64,000 nucleotides of DNA from Siphonodentalium dalli (lineage: Eukaryota; Mollusca; Scaphopoda; Gadilida; Siphonodentaliidae). The position numbers were made by a program, and so were the translations under genes. Under the pieces are notes generated by a model. It saw only the letters and a program-made list of their open reading frames with translations. It did no database searches and was not told the DNA's origin. Positions 36,901-51,900 of the stretch are shown here, one piece after another. The stretch is taken from positions 124,687,989 through 124,751,988 of the forward strand of contig CP136068.1 in assembly GCA_032622095.1 (NCBI GenBank), written 5' to 3'. Position 1 is the stretch's first letter; the number at the start of each line of letters is the position of its first letter.

Positions 36901-39900
36901 TCGTCCTCATCCTGAAAATACCCCATCAAATACAGGTTAGAACAAATCACGTACAGTAATGCCCTAAAAAATCGACTCCTTAACGACAGCAGAATTATGG
37001 GTAATTTTTCAGGATTTAGTCAGAAATATGGCTTGTTGCCATTCATCGGAAAGCTCTCTGTGGTAAATGTCTCTTTTCACATTACATTACCACTTTAAAT
37101 TGACAACTAATGTGATTTTCAGAACAAATATCATGTCTTCTACAGAATAAACTGGTTTATTGTCGCAATTGTGACATTTGATTACAGGCTAGCATCACTA
37201 AATTCACCCTCTGTGGAGCTCATTCTGCTCAGGCCTAATCTTCTCTGGAAAGTTTCTATATTATCAAATTTCTACAGATACTTCATCAAATAGATTCTAT
37301 TTCTTTTTTTAGAGTTTAGTTTCTCTATATCCCGAAATTGGCAGACGACACATGGCATAATTGAGGTCCCCAATGGGTGTACATCACAATATTCACCATT
37401 TGGGAACTTCAATCTGAGTCTATGTCTCCCATAGCAGATGAGGCCATGCAGAATGAGGTCCGCAGAGGGCAACATAACGCGGTCGGCATGACCGTCAGAC
37501 CGTCAACGCAACACACGTGGTCGAGATAACCGTCAACGAAACGGAACGTTGCCAACATAATACAATGTTTTTTTGCGTGGTGGGAGGCATGGATAATGCA
37601 TGATTGATTGGTGTGAAATGTTTTACATTTCAATTAGAATTTTTCCGGAAAAGCTAATAAATAAATGTAGATCGCGCTGCACGATTAATAGAGATGCAAT
37701 TGAGATTTCTAACAAACAAAACACTCTTGAGTTCACGTCGCAATGTACATGTACATATATTTTTGAATATTTAATATTCAGCGTCACATCCGATTAAAGG
37801 TCAATTATCTGTACGCCAAGAGTCTTTGTGAGGATATGATAACTCGATAACAGATACCGGTATGTCAATTATAGAAACCTTAAGTTCATGGTATGATACA
37901 TGTACATGTATATAGTTACATTAGGAATAAAACGGCATGCGTTGTGCATAATAACCACACCAAAATAAACATGCAATGATATCTTTTACACACAGGGGTC
38001 CGGGAACATCAAATTTTTTTTATTTTATGATATTATTTTCAAAAATAATATAATAAAATAAAAAAGTTGCACAACCCCTGTGCATTTTACCTTTAGCACA
38101 TTTATTTACAGTATTCTCAGAAATTCGTCGTCATTCCGCTGATACATGTAAATACATCGTAAAATAGCAACAATTAAATTAACGAGAGGCCGATCACGAT
38201 TGGCAGATGTTTAACCCATACCTTGGCGATAGCGATTAGCTATTTTTACAAATTTTATAAATCCTTACACCAACCTTTTCATGAGTGCAAAAGTTTCAAC
38301 AATTCACACATAATATAGTGATCGTGTTAAAAAATATTTAGTTATCACTTTGTGTCAACAGGATTGGTGTAGGATGTTAATATTTTTAAGCAAATAAACC
38401 AAATGACCCTCACTATGCAGGTTAGGGGTGTGTTCCCATCAACTATGCCAAGAACTACATGTAAAACATAATCAATGGAAATATTTGAGTTATCAAATCG
38501 GATAGAATGGAGTTAGTCTTACCCAAACTAATGAACTGATAAACACAAAATAGTCTATAAAAAGCATGTCATTGGATTTAGAAACCCATACAATAAGTCA
38601 GTCTCAAGAATACCAGCACCATTAATATTACCCTGGAACCCAAATGCAATTGAGGGAATTTCAAAAAAAGACTTTTCCTCTAATGATGTATATATATTCA
38701 ATTGGTGATTTATTGAAACCCTTACTGAACCTGGATCAAAGTGAAAGGGATAATATTATATCTGTTTATCGCATAATATGTGTCTATGGAATGGTTTAAT
38801 TTAAAACCCAAATCCATGCAAATCAAAAGTGGATCACCATCAACCTGGACATAATACAGGAAAATGATCAAATGAAAAGCATCAAAACCATATGATGTGT
38901 GGAGAGGGTTAACCCTTTACCCAACAGAACGGCCCTGTGCCAATGCATTCTCTTATATATGCGAGTCAACCATAGGTCACCTCGCATATATAAGAGAATG
39001 CATTGGCTTAACACATTAAAAATTATAAAATTGTTAAAGAATGTAAGAAACAAGAGGTGGCATCAGAGATGCAGTGTCTCGTTTTCGGTGGCTTACCGCC
39101 GGTGGCTACCGCCAATTGGTGTGCATCAGTATCGGTAGACTAATTAATAGGTAAAATCGAAAAATGACTAATTAAGGGCCATAACTCCATAAAATTTTAT
39201 CAGGCCAGGCTGGTTTTCGAACTTGTCCGAAATATTCTTGGCAAGTATTTCTATTCCAAATTTTAAACAAATCGGAGGACGTTTGTTGAAGTTATCGCGC
39301 TAACGAGCTAAAAATTCACGAAAAATGACTAATTAAGGGCCATAACTCTATCAAATTTTATTGGGCCAGGCGGGTTTTCGAACTCGTCCAGGATATTATT
39401 GGAAGACACTTAAATATACCAAATTTTAGTTGAATCGGATGACGTTTGTTGAAGTTATCGTGCTAACGAGCTGAAAATTCGTGAAAAATGACTAATTAAG
39501 GGCCATAACTCTATCAAATTTTATCGGACCAGGCCGGTTTTCGAACTCGTCCGAGATATTCTTGGGAGACACCTATATACCAAATTTCAATCAAATCGGA
39601 TAACGTTTGTTGAAGTTATCGCGCTAACGAGCTGAAAATTCGTGAAAAATGACTAATTAAGGACCATAACTCTATCAAATTTTATCGGACCAGGCCGGTT
39701 TTCGAACTCATCCGAGATATTCTTGGGAGACACCTATATACCAAATTTCAATCAAATCGGATAACGTTTGTTGAAGTTATCGCGCTAACGAGCTGAAAAT
39801 TCGTGAAAAATGACTAATTAAGGGCCATAACTCTATCAAATTTTATCGGACCAGGCCGGTTTTCGAACTCATCCGAGATATTCTTGGGAGACACCTATAT

Positions 39901-42900
39901 ACCAAATTTTAAACAAATCGGAGGACGTTTGTTGAAGTTATCGCGCTAACGAGCTGAAAATTCGTGAAAAATGACTAATTAAGGGCCATAACTCTATCAA
40001 ATTTTATCGGACCAGGCCGGTTTTCGAACTCATCCGAGATATTCTTGGGAGACACCTATATACCAAATTTCAATCAAATCGGATAACGTTTGTTGAAGTT
40101 ATCGCGCTAACGAGCTGAAAATTCAAAGGGCCATAACTCTGTAATAAATGTGCGGACGAACCCGATTTTTTTGTCTGCAGCTTACGTGCATGGATATGTA
40201 CTCACACACCAAATATTTTTTTAATCCGTCAATAAACGGTTGAGTTATAAGCAAAACACGCCGCCCACCCGCCAGTCCGCCGCCCGCCCGCCCACCGTCC
40301 CCCATCAAACTATAAGTCGAGTTTTGAAAAAAAACTTGACTAAAAATGGTAAAAAGTGTTAAAATAATATTTTTTTTAGGCCAATGCATTCTCTTATATA
40401 TGCGAGGCGACCTATGGTCGACTCGCATATATAAGAGAATGCATTGGCACAGGGCATAACTGTAACTATCACAATGTGGTCAAGGAGCCGGTTCCAATGA
40501 TATCCATATTTGTATGGTTCTATTGAGACAGACCGACGATATTTTAGGCTGTTGAAGCTTTATTTGGCCGGTTTTGGCCGGTTTGTTGGGTAAAGGGTTA
40601 ATCATTTTCAATGACATCATATCATGGAACTAAGGAATGTGTGGATTAATTTTTGTCTAAGATAAGACAACAGTGTCTGTAAACAACAATGTCTATAAAA
40701 CATCCCTACAAAGTAACAATGGACTGTTCCAATTTAATATTTTATAATAGGTGTCCTATAGCGTGTACATTATCTAATGTAATGAACCTGTTTCAACAAA
40801 GGGGTTAACTTAATATTGCACAGAAAACAGAACACCACCAGATAGCCATCAATCAATTTGACATTGTAAACAAATTTGCAGCCAGTGGTACCACTATCAG
40901 GCTTTATAGCATGCCTTATCTAATGTCCATAGTGATAATTAACTCATTTCAATAACACACATGGTCTGTGAGATATCGTCTCTTCAAATTCCCAGCAGTA
41001 ATTACTTGAATTATAAAGGGTCATAACTCTGTTAAAAATATATCGGATCAAACCCATATTCGAACTCGATCTGTATATAGGGGGTGATAAATTCATATAC
41101 CAAATTTGGTGTTGATCAGAAGAAAAATGTTTTGAGTCATAGCAGCTTGGGTGAATTCTAAGTAAACATAAGAGTGAAATGGTTAATTAAACAATACCAA
41201 AAACCATACAGATGGAGAACATGCTAAGAAAAACCTAGGTAAGAAATATGAGGCAGACCAGAAGAAATATGTTCAACTTATTGCATTGGATAGCATGTGA
41301 GTAAAGGGTTAATTATTTTCTAAACCGATCAACCAATCAATACCAAAAACTATACAGATGAGGGGCGTGTCATCATAAACCTACATATCAAATATGAACA
41401 CAATTGGACAAAATATACTTCGGTTATAGCATCGGATTTTTGTTTTTTTAATTTTATTTTTGAAAAAAGGGTCATAACTCCTTTAAAATAAATCGGATCA
41501 AACCCATATTCGAACTGTATTTTGGGCTCTGAAACTCGCATACCAAATTAGGTTCCGATCAGATAAAAATTGTTTGAGTTATGACAGCATGCGTGAATTC
41601 GAAGTCGAAAAAGGACCATAACTCCGTAAAAAAAACTCGGATCAAACCCATATTCGAACTCGATCTGTATTTCGGTCTGAGAAAATCATATACAAAATTT
41701 GGTTCCGATCAAATATAAAAATTTTGAGTTATCGCACCATGCGTAAAGTGTCTACAGACAGACAGACGCACGCACGACGAGTGGTCAATCCGGACGTCGA
41801 CATTATGTTTACCATTCTATGGTATGGGTAAACATAAAAAACAAGTCTACACATAATGGCATACCCATTTCATTACCCGATGCCAGACAAAATACGTACG
41901 GTAATTCCATGTCCCGCTAAAAAAAAACCCACACACAAACCTCCACCACATAATTTTTCTGCAACTCCACCCATATTTGACAATTGATCTTCTAATTGGT
42001 CAGATTCATTTCCTGAACGGAGACTGACATACTGGTGCAGGGAAAGTTTGGAAATGACAGACGTCATGCTTATACATGTACTGCGCATTTTGAAACTGGT
42101 AAAGTTGACTAAGTTATTCTGATTTCGTCAACTACAAAAGCAGAATTTAGGTCAATTGTGATTTATTTACTGCTACTAAGCCTATTACATGTATTATTCG
42201 TTCTGTTTGCAACGACGTGTACATATATTCACTCTCCAGCAGTTCTGTAGCGGACATTTATGGCAATACATTCGTGCGTAGTGTTTTACTCCATACATTG
42301 GGAAACACAACCACATGACCGCTCCGTGCGATACACTGATACATACACATTGTACCTGTATATATCACAAAAATGTCTAACGCGAGTCAAAAGTTGCAAA
42401 TAAATTGCCTTATTTGGAACGAATGCGTAGATATGTGATTTTCGGTTTTCAGAGAGTGGGAAAATGACACTAAATTAGTCATAGGTGATTGTAAATAAAA
42501 CAAAAATTGATTGGTATAAAACCAAATGTTTACTTTTCGGCGCGGTGATTGCAATCTTCAACGTGTGTGCGTTGAAGCCGTTGATCATTAATGCAACGCG
42601 TTTAACGTAAACGCGGTCTGCGCTAAACTTCAATGCGGTCTGCGTTAAACTTCAACGCGGTCCGTTGATTTTCAACGCGGTCGTAACGTATCGCCAACGC
42701 ATTATCAACGCAACGAGCGCGTTGCGTTGATGTTACGACCGCATTACGATCACGTTAAAAGGGACACTTATTTTGAGAGGGTCTGTATAGTATGGATTTG
42801 AGCGATTTAATTGGTCGAGTGCTGTAAATTGGTTTAAAAATGAACTATACTACAGCTCCAGTAAGAACAGGCAATAATTTCAATTCAAATGAAAATATTT

Positions 42901-45900
42901 TCCTGTAAATTAATTCTTCATGACTGGTGCGTCTCGCATATATAAGAGAATGCATTGGCCTGACAATATTTACCTCGATATTGTAAGCCAGTGCATTCTC
43001 ATACATATGTGAAGCTCCATATGGGAGACTCGCTTATATAAGAGAAAGCACTGGCACAGAGTCTTTAATGCTGCACCAACACAGCTCCAGTCATAAAAGG
43101 GTTGATCGACTAGAATGTGTAGAAAAAAAGATACTCACATCCTGTTCCTCATTAGGGGCGATGGAGGTAACATAGTCAGCATATTTGTCACCAACAGATA
43201 GTCCATAAATGTCAGTGTCGTAGTGTCCCTCAGAGCCAAGTCCAACACGATTGTCTTCCTTCTCTACATGTACTTCCTCGGCTGCACCACCTGCAGCAAG
43301 CTGACTTCTTTTCTGTTGGAGGCTCCGCACTTGTTCTTCTATCTCTATAAGAGTCAATTTTCAATCAATGCAGTTTTATCACATAATTACATAATTAAGC
43401 CCCTAAAACCGGCCTCATATTTTTTAGTAAGAGTATAAGACAAATGTGTTAATAATAAACCTGCCCTGTTTCGACACGTGCAGTGAAACAGGGTTTTCGA
43501 TTGGGGGGGGGGGGGGGGGGGTAGTTGGGCCCTCTTTGGGTACCTTTCCTCCATGGTCAATTTGCCCCCATCCATGGCTAATGGGGTCGTTGTCGAAACG
43601 AAACATTTTATGCATAGATGCACACTGTTTGCAGTCCTGTATACATAAAATGCACATCAGTCTCGCGTAATATCATGTGACAGGGTAGTCAGACCTGACT
43701 TGATGAACTTAATGCTCAGATAAAGTCAGATCGCCCTTGGTCTTCAGCATGGGCGAGTAGCTAATTTTAAAAAATACACTTAATTTAGTGAATCAACTAA
43801 CAGTCATTAATGTTAACAATATTGCAATCTATATTAACTTAAACTCTGACACCTACCAGAAAGTGTGTATAATTCCGTAATTATACAATCCAAAAATCCA
43901 GTCGGAAAACATGTTGACAAAATGTTGTTAATGGCCTAAGTAGGAGGAGCTAACATATCACATGACTACATGCGTCCCGTGTAAATTACCGCGCATGGCA
44001 CATGTCACCAAACATGATTCTGCAACCTGCATGACTATCAGGAAATTAACAGTACGCATGTGTAACAAATTGGAATTGGTTAGTTGTAAAAACTACACGC
44101 ATGTGCAGATTGTAGTTACCCTCAACTTGAATTATATCAGGCTACTTGAATTGTACACTCATAAACTTGTTTCCAAGTCCTAATTAAAACGGCCACAGCG
44201 AAGCAAAATCTAAGCGTAACAGTTGCGGAACTGGCCACTGGGTAGAGGTGCCATGATTATCGATTTTGATAATTGATCGTCAATAATCGACTATAATCGA
44301 TTAATCGTACCTAAATTAGGTAACCTAATATTAATAACATGAGTGGAAGTTTTCTGTAATATGGCCTATTGGCTGGGTGCTGGTTAACTGCACTGTCGCT
44401 GTTGTTTGAGGCATCTGCTGATGTAATTGAATACCATTACCAGCACAGTTCTCGGAGATGTTATGGTTATAATATTATGTGAGTTCATTAGAATGAACAT
44501 AGCGATTAATTTCAGTGTTATGAATAGCGAAATATACAAACAATATAAAAGAAGGAATGTACGATGGACTGCCGGCGGTTCCTAAAAAAGGGAATCGAAT
44601 CGGAAACTAAAACTTTCATCGGCCGCGGTGTAGTTGCCGTTCGGCCGCGGTGTACTTGCCGTTCTTTGAATGATGTTGAAAAACACAAAGAGGGCACCAT
44701 AAATGAGGCTTGATTGAGGCCATTGTCTAAATACGGTCCTCCAGACGATCTGTTATATGTTTGAGGGCTAATCTGTCTGGTGACAAGGTGTGATAATCTT
44801 TTAAGTAGTCAACGTCCCACCAGTAAACTGTCATAAAATCAAGGTGTCATAAACCATCCTGATTAGAAAAGGCTCCCGCTGTTAACCCTTTAGCGTACAG
44901 AGAGCCCCAGAGTGCCTGGCCGCGTAGCGTCCAGAAAGCCACAGAGCGCCCGGAGTTTTTGGATTTTTTTTCGGTCATAGTTTACAACAAAAATATTGCA
45001 TTATAACACAACAAAATTATCTTTATTTTTAATGTAAACAATAACATGGATGTTACATTATTACTATTTATGTTTTTGTTGGGTTTTGTGGTAGATTTTG
45101 TACAATTTAATCGACATTTCATAATAAAATCGTAATAAAACGAAAACTGCGTCGTCGCGGTGCTATTTTTCAAGTCGACTAAATCAATGTACTCGCAATT
45201 GTGATCTGTGTACAGCCATCTAATATAGTTTTATTCTACAGATTTTTATTTACAAACTTTATTTTTATTTCTAATAGAATATTTATTTGACTTCTTTATG
45301 TTTTTGAGCTATTAATAATATGCAACTGAATTAAAAAGACCAATATCCAGGGTTTCCGCTATACCGGCACAGGGTCCCCTTGACGGCCCCGTTCCCCCCT
45401 CCTGCCATACCCCAGGACATACTGCATGTCTATAAAGGTATAAAGATGTTTAAAACTTCTGAATTTTGTTGGAATAGTACTAAGGAATTTTAAAAGGTGA
45501 ATTTATTTTATATCTTGTGAGTGTACGCGTTGTTAAATTGAAACAGGAAGTGATCAGAACTGACATCGCTAGGAGCTATGCCTTTGAGGTCGGTTAGTTA
45601 CGTTGCGGTTGTATGTAATCAGCCTTAATATATTCCGATTACGTTATGCATCCGAAACATCTGCTGTGTCTTCCACAGTGAGTCTTTTAACATTAACGAG
45701 CATGTTTAACTCGGGATTAAAATTACTGGTTTTCTGTACATGTACTTCGTAAATTAATATATATCTAATAAATTTACTAGTTTTAAAGTTACAGGTACAT
45801 GTATAAAGTTTGATAGCTTGGCACTTGGGCAGAAATGGAACAAAACAATCTGCCGTTTCTACTCTCACACGATTCTATTGGCCGATATAACGAAAGTAGT

Positions 45901-48900
45901 TCAACCAGTGCTAAAAGTAAAACAGGCTACTTTTACCTGGATTTTTCCCCTTGACGGCTACCGGCCCCATTCCCCTACCCCTAGCGGAAACCCTGCAATA
46001 TCATGATTTGACCAGCGAAGCAAATACAGTTCCGAGTCAACTCCAAGACACCTGCGCTGTTGCAGTGTTGGTGTTACTAAGGACGCCGTGTTGTTCTTAC
46101 TCTTTTGGCCCTAGAAATGTTCTCAAATAAAACTGTCATTTGATTTGATTTTTTCCCTCATTCATCACAAGATCATATGAATAATATTTTATTTTAATAC
46201 ACTGAGTGAGCAATTTTGAGAATTCAATAAAGTTTTGATAGGAAAGTTCGACAACATTTTCGATTTTCTCTTCAGTTACACGTCCCAAACGTCACGCCAA
46301 TTCAGCCCAATATTGTGGGCACGGGGATTGCCTGGATTAGTACCCAAATAAATTATGTTGTTAAAGCGCATTGACAAATACATAATCTTGAGTATATTCT
46401 CCACACTATAATAGAAAAATACAAAGGAATGGACACATGATTCAAGAGTTCACGAGACAAACGCGGCTATTTTTAAATTGAAAGTGCGCAAATCAATTCC
46501 GAATGGTTCTGCATTTACCGCGAATTACTTATCGGCACTGTCTTGTCATTTTATATTGAATATGATTGCTCAAAATTTCACTAAGAGAAAGCACTTTTCT
46601 CGATCGTAAGATACAATGTAGGCACGAAAGAATTGTTTAATTTATTAATTGCACAAGATACGTATGTGCGGTGCGAATGTATTGACTGCAATGTCAAGGT
46701 CAAAAACCGGTGCGCCAAATTGAAGTAAACAAAAAAACATGTGTGTTGTAATCGATGGCACAATGTTGACTAGTTTGGACTAATAATGCAGTTAATTGTA
46801 ACTGAATTTACACGTAACTATCCAAGAGTTGATAGGCCACTTGATGATTTATTTTATGTTTCATTTCACCACGTAGCCATTGCTTAAAACATTAATAAAT
46901 CACCCAATTTCGTGATATGGTTTTCCGACAGAGAAATTGAAACTGAAAGTCACATTGATCTGTTGATAAAACAAAACTTACCTTTTGTTTGTTTATTACA
47001 TTTTTTTTTATAAAATATAAATATAAAACCTACTAAATATTCACCATACTATCATGCTTGGGGAGAGGGATTCACAACTCTGAAAAAATCCATACAGATG
47101 AACATAATTTCATAAACCAAGAGCCACATAACATTTAGTAATAATACATGTTTTTCCCCAAAAACTTTGACATCACCAGAAATTTCTGTTGGCTGGAGGT
47201 AATGACGTTAGTCATATTACTGTTGGGTAAAGGGTTAATTATTAGGCGACACAGAAGTGTGATGTTGCCGACAACAGACTCCATCTAGATTTGGCAGCAC
47301 GTGCATTTTTGAGAAAAAAGCATTGGAATGCTGTGCACACGTGGCAGCCTCATCATTAGAGAATTGAATTACCATCCTGTCATTTAAGACTGATTATAAA
47401 ATAAGGAATATGGTTTGTTGTCGCATCCTACTTTGAACTGTTTGCCAATGTTTAAATATTTGTTATTGTGATGTTGTTTTCTCTTGTTCAAATATATTTT
47501 TTTACATTAATTTAAACTATTATTTGGTTTGAATTACATGCGGACTACATCCATCCATGTGGACCTCCTTTTGGAATTTACTGCCGTCCATTGAATGTAT
47601 CAAAATCTATGCCAGAATTTTCTTCAGAATGAACAATAAAGAGCGTTTGTGCGTGATAAGTTATTTTTCGCCAGCAAATCCTTTCAATACGTAGTTACTT
47701 TAAATACAAAACCGCGGCAGCATGCCAATTGACCTTGGATAAAATTGAAAGGGAATATCGAGGAGAAAGTGACATGTCACAATCATGTTAACTCAAACAG
47801 TTACGATGTAGCAAACAATGTCGATCGCTATACAGTCCTCGCATCCAATTTCTGAATAATGCTGACGTAATTGTAATTCGCGTGCACCTGGCATTTGAGA
47901 TATACAGATGTGCGCAAAATTAACGGCGATTATCAACCTCCCAATCAAGGGTTTCACTCACTTTTTTGTGGCAATATACGTAAACAATACTTTATAATGA
48001 ATATATAACAAAATAAAAATTTAATGATGCATGCATGGTTTATACATCTGGGACATTGAATAAAAGCGAGCACGTGGTTCGTTTATGTGGATTTGCAATA
48101 GATCAGATATGGGAGATCATGGGATGATTAGAATTGTGCTAAATTAATCGGCTTTCAGGGAAACACGGCACCAGAGCGCATCACTTCAACGAAACGGGAA
48201 TATCTGAGAATGTACTTCCGTTGCGAAAACAAAAGTATCGTGGTTCTCCGCTTTTTTTAATTGGCGTATACGGCGCCGCTGTGTATTCCAATGTTTATTT
48301 ATTTATGAAACTCTATTTCTCTTTCACCCTTGAATGAAGTAATTACAGTAAGCATGTTTGTTGAGATACTATACTTGTCAATATATGTCATAGCTCTCTG
48401 GTTTTTAAAATCGATTCCTATAAATTATACCAGTAATAGACGCATGCATGCATGACGTATTGACCGCGTGGTTGTTTGTGCACGCAAGGTTTTCCCCCGA
48501 ATTATCTGCATTTTCTGATCAGGGCTAGTGGTTTTCATAACTTGTCAACATGACAATTTTATTTGAATATGATGACTAAAATCTTATCTGTAGGAATGTT
48601 GGTAGAGAATACAATAAATGGTGTATTTTCAATAGCTTGTTAATGCATACTAAAACGGAAAAATTAAATGAATTGAAAAGCATACCGCCCGCCCCTAAGT
48701 TCGGGGTGTCCGTTCGGGGAAACGTGTGCATTATTCCTTTTGACCTTATAAACGTGTCCCACCACAATTCTAAAAAAATTTCAACACACATTGTTTGTGT
48801 AATCTTTATTCAGTCCATCCTCGGGTGGCAAATGCCGTGGAATTATAGAGCAAAGAGTAAAATGTCGCGAATTTCCAGTTTCTGGCGCTGGCAGTTAATT

Positions 48901-51900
48901 CTCACTTGGCAATGGATTTGCCACATATATGGATTGAGAATATTACACTTTTATTTAACATGCTCATTTGACCAAATTAAAAAAAAAAAATAGCAACTCT
49001 AAGGCCAAACAAAATTAATGAATTGATTCTCAGGCAATTTTTTTTTCAAATGAATGAGGGAGGGCGGTTTTTATTTTTATTTTTTATTTCCAGCGGCCAG
49101 TTCAGACATACATCTGGGATCCCCGAAATCAAGACCAGAAGGCTCAATTAATTGTGGAATCATTATAATTGAAACTGCGAACCAATAAACAAAACAAAAC
49201 AACAGACTAGTAGTGAAATAAAACTGGAAAAGTGTATAAAATAAAAGATATGCATTGAAGTATCTTACTTCTAAAATAACATCGAGGTTGTTCCTCTTAA
49301 ACTTTAAAGCTAAGCAAATGAAAGGACTGAAAATGGAATGATTATATTAAATATAGTGAGGTATTAAACTGATGTTTGCCATTCACACTGTTTAAATGCG
49401 TCTTGGGAAATTGCAGACATGCTCATTTTGCCTTGTTTCGTTTAGCTTTCAACTTCTCCTGTTTCTCACAGAGAAGTTGCGCTTACGAGATAGCACTGTC
49501 TGAAATTTTTCAAGACGCGTCTTACACTGTGGATGGCAACCATCAACCTTGACTAATTCTCGGTTATGGTGTCAAAGCATACCACATTAGAGCAAAATAT
49601 CGGCAGTGCTGGCCTCATGAAAAATCTGCAGGGGCTAAAATTCGCCCTCGCCAAAATACTTTGCAGGGGCTAAAATATTTTGCAGGGGCAATTTCTGTTT
49701 TATGGGGTATTTATGTTGTAACATATGAAATACAAGTAAACTGACATATGTCATATTGCATATAACTTATTATGTGGTAAGTGATAATATTTAAATTTAA
49801 TTAATTTATAATCATATATTAATTGTGAAATTATCAATGAATGTTGTATAACTTATTAATGTTTAAAAGTACTTTTATATAAAATGTTATACCATGTCTT
49901 GCATATATGGTATTGTTGTGTTTGTTCCTTTATGCCTGACCCAAGTGACCTAATGGTTAACCAGAATCAATCAATCATTATAATATATTTATATCATCTA
50001 TTACATGCTGTTATACTGTATAATACATGTATGAGGTGACATCATGGTAAGATATTATTGTAAGTTAACCAGAATTAATCATTATGCCATGCATATATTG
50101 TACATACATGTACATGATATGTTTGTGTTTGTTCCTTTATATCTGAGTGACCAAGTTACCTAACCAGAATCAATCATTATATCATGCATTTATTTGTTCC
50201 ATACTTTTATCTATATAATCCATCGGTACATTCGCGGCTTCCGTACATTTGTGAAATTTCGTCCACTTCAATCGCGTCAAAACATACATTATTCCGTACA
50301 TATCATAAATTAAATCACTTCTATGTTTGTATCATCTCATAACCCATCCGTGCTATGTATAAATCACTCATTTCATGTAATTAATAGCACGATATCGCGA
50401 TATTTATTCTTTGTTTTCGTCACTTCATTCACCTCATTTGTTTACATGTCAGCGAGCACTGTTGCGCGATTGGCGGATTCCTTCGTAGCCCCACCCATCG
50501 CTGTCAACAGCGCTCATCAAACTACCTTGTAGGTAAGGTATGATTTGTGGGTAGCACTGCACGTTCACAGTTAGGTCATGTAATCGTCAGTCTGTCACTG
50601 GTGACGGGTGTGTAGCATGGTTTGGCCTAATTAGATATACCGGTGGTAGCCGACTGTTAACATAGCATGTGTCTCCTGCTTCAAAGATGCGATGTCGCGT
50701 TGCCTTATATGTTTTCAAACGGATAACTCAGGGATTTTTCTGCCTATTTTGGGAATGGGTCCGGGTCCGTTCGAATTGGGAAAAATGTGTCTTTACAGAC
50801 CAAAATTGGGAATTTTCCATGTTTTAGAAAAATTCAATTAATCACTGTTACACACAAGTAAATAGTACTAATACCGTAATTTTCGGTGTATAACGCTACT
50901 TAAACACAGGTAACTCAAAGATGGAGTAAAATCCCAGCCCATTGGGGTCCATTTCTCAGCCTCAGGTAAGTTGAAAATTCACAGATAACAACGGAAGGAT
51001 TCAAGCCATCCACCAAACTTCGACGGAAAAACGGTAATAATAGTGCTGGGGGGGGGGGGGGGGGGGGGGGGGGGGATTCCAGCAAATGTTTATAAAATTA
51101 ACAGTGAGGACAGCTGGTGAGGACGTGAAATTTTTATATTTTATACATAACTCGGCAAGCTTTTTCTTCTCCCCAAGATTATATTTTTGTTTAAATGGAG
51201 CCCCACGCTGCCACAGTAAAAAATGTGTATTCCGGTAACCACATGGTGCGTCCCCCCTAATAATGAGATAATCCTGCTGAAAACGTGCGTAAACGTCATG
51301 GATACACGGCTTAATCGTAAACCGATGAGTCCACTTTTAACGGAATGCGGGGGCCGGGGGGATGTGTATTCTGGAAGAACATGGTGCGTCCCCCTGATAA
51401 TGAGATAATCCTAGCAACCACGTGCGCGAAAGTAATATATACTGGCTTACAAGTCGGATGCTGCCACTTTCAAATGAATGCGGGGAGGTAAACACCTGGC
51501 TCGCCCTGCTATGTTTATTTGTGGGAATTCCTCTCAAGCGAGTGACGTATTTACTACCCCGCTGGACAAAACAAGTGTCCAATGCCACCGCGGTGTACTT
51601 GCCGTTCGGCCGCGGTGTCACTTTGTGGAACCGCGGCTGAGCACCGCGGTCGAACGGCAAGTACACCGCGGTCGAACGGCAAGTACACCGCGGCCGAACG
51701 GCAAGTACACCGCGGCCGAACGGCAAGTACACCGCGGCCGAACGGCAAGTACACCGGGGTTAGATTCCTGGTTTGTATAGTCTTTTTTTCTCGAGTTTAA
51801 AACATGTTTTATTAGTAGAAATATACGAAGGTTAGTATTTTTAATTACAGGAAATTTAAATCCGTACATAATATCGGCTTTAAGGTCATTATGCAAATCA

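Larger units (their letters stand above)
36912..43138 (-). other. Intron 2 of SF3B1
   Basis: It contains a half mariner-like palindrome (36954-37057), degraded family A (37187-37460), P1 with a nested tandem-module element (38909-40601), a module array (40990-41830), a cluster of AACGCGGTC-type motifs (42540-42765) and P2 (42910-43105). Positions 37560-38900 and 41840-42530 are AT-rich and not recognised. Confidence 0.8.

Noticed and set aside
51586-51756. CRISPR-like array
   Set aside because: The units are directly adjacent with no unique spacers, and the sequence is from an animal genome.
51337-51780. Overlapping frames of 70-130 codons rich in Arg, Cys, Ala and Ser
   Set aside because: They arise from the 22-bp CCGCGG array, open in several frames at once because of its composition.
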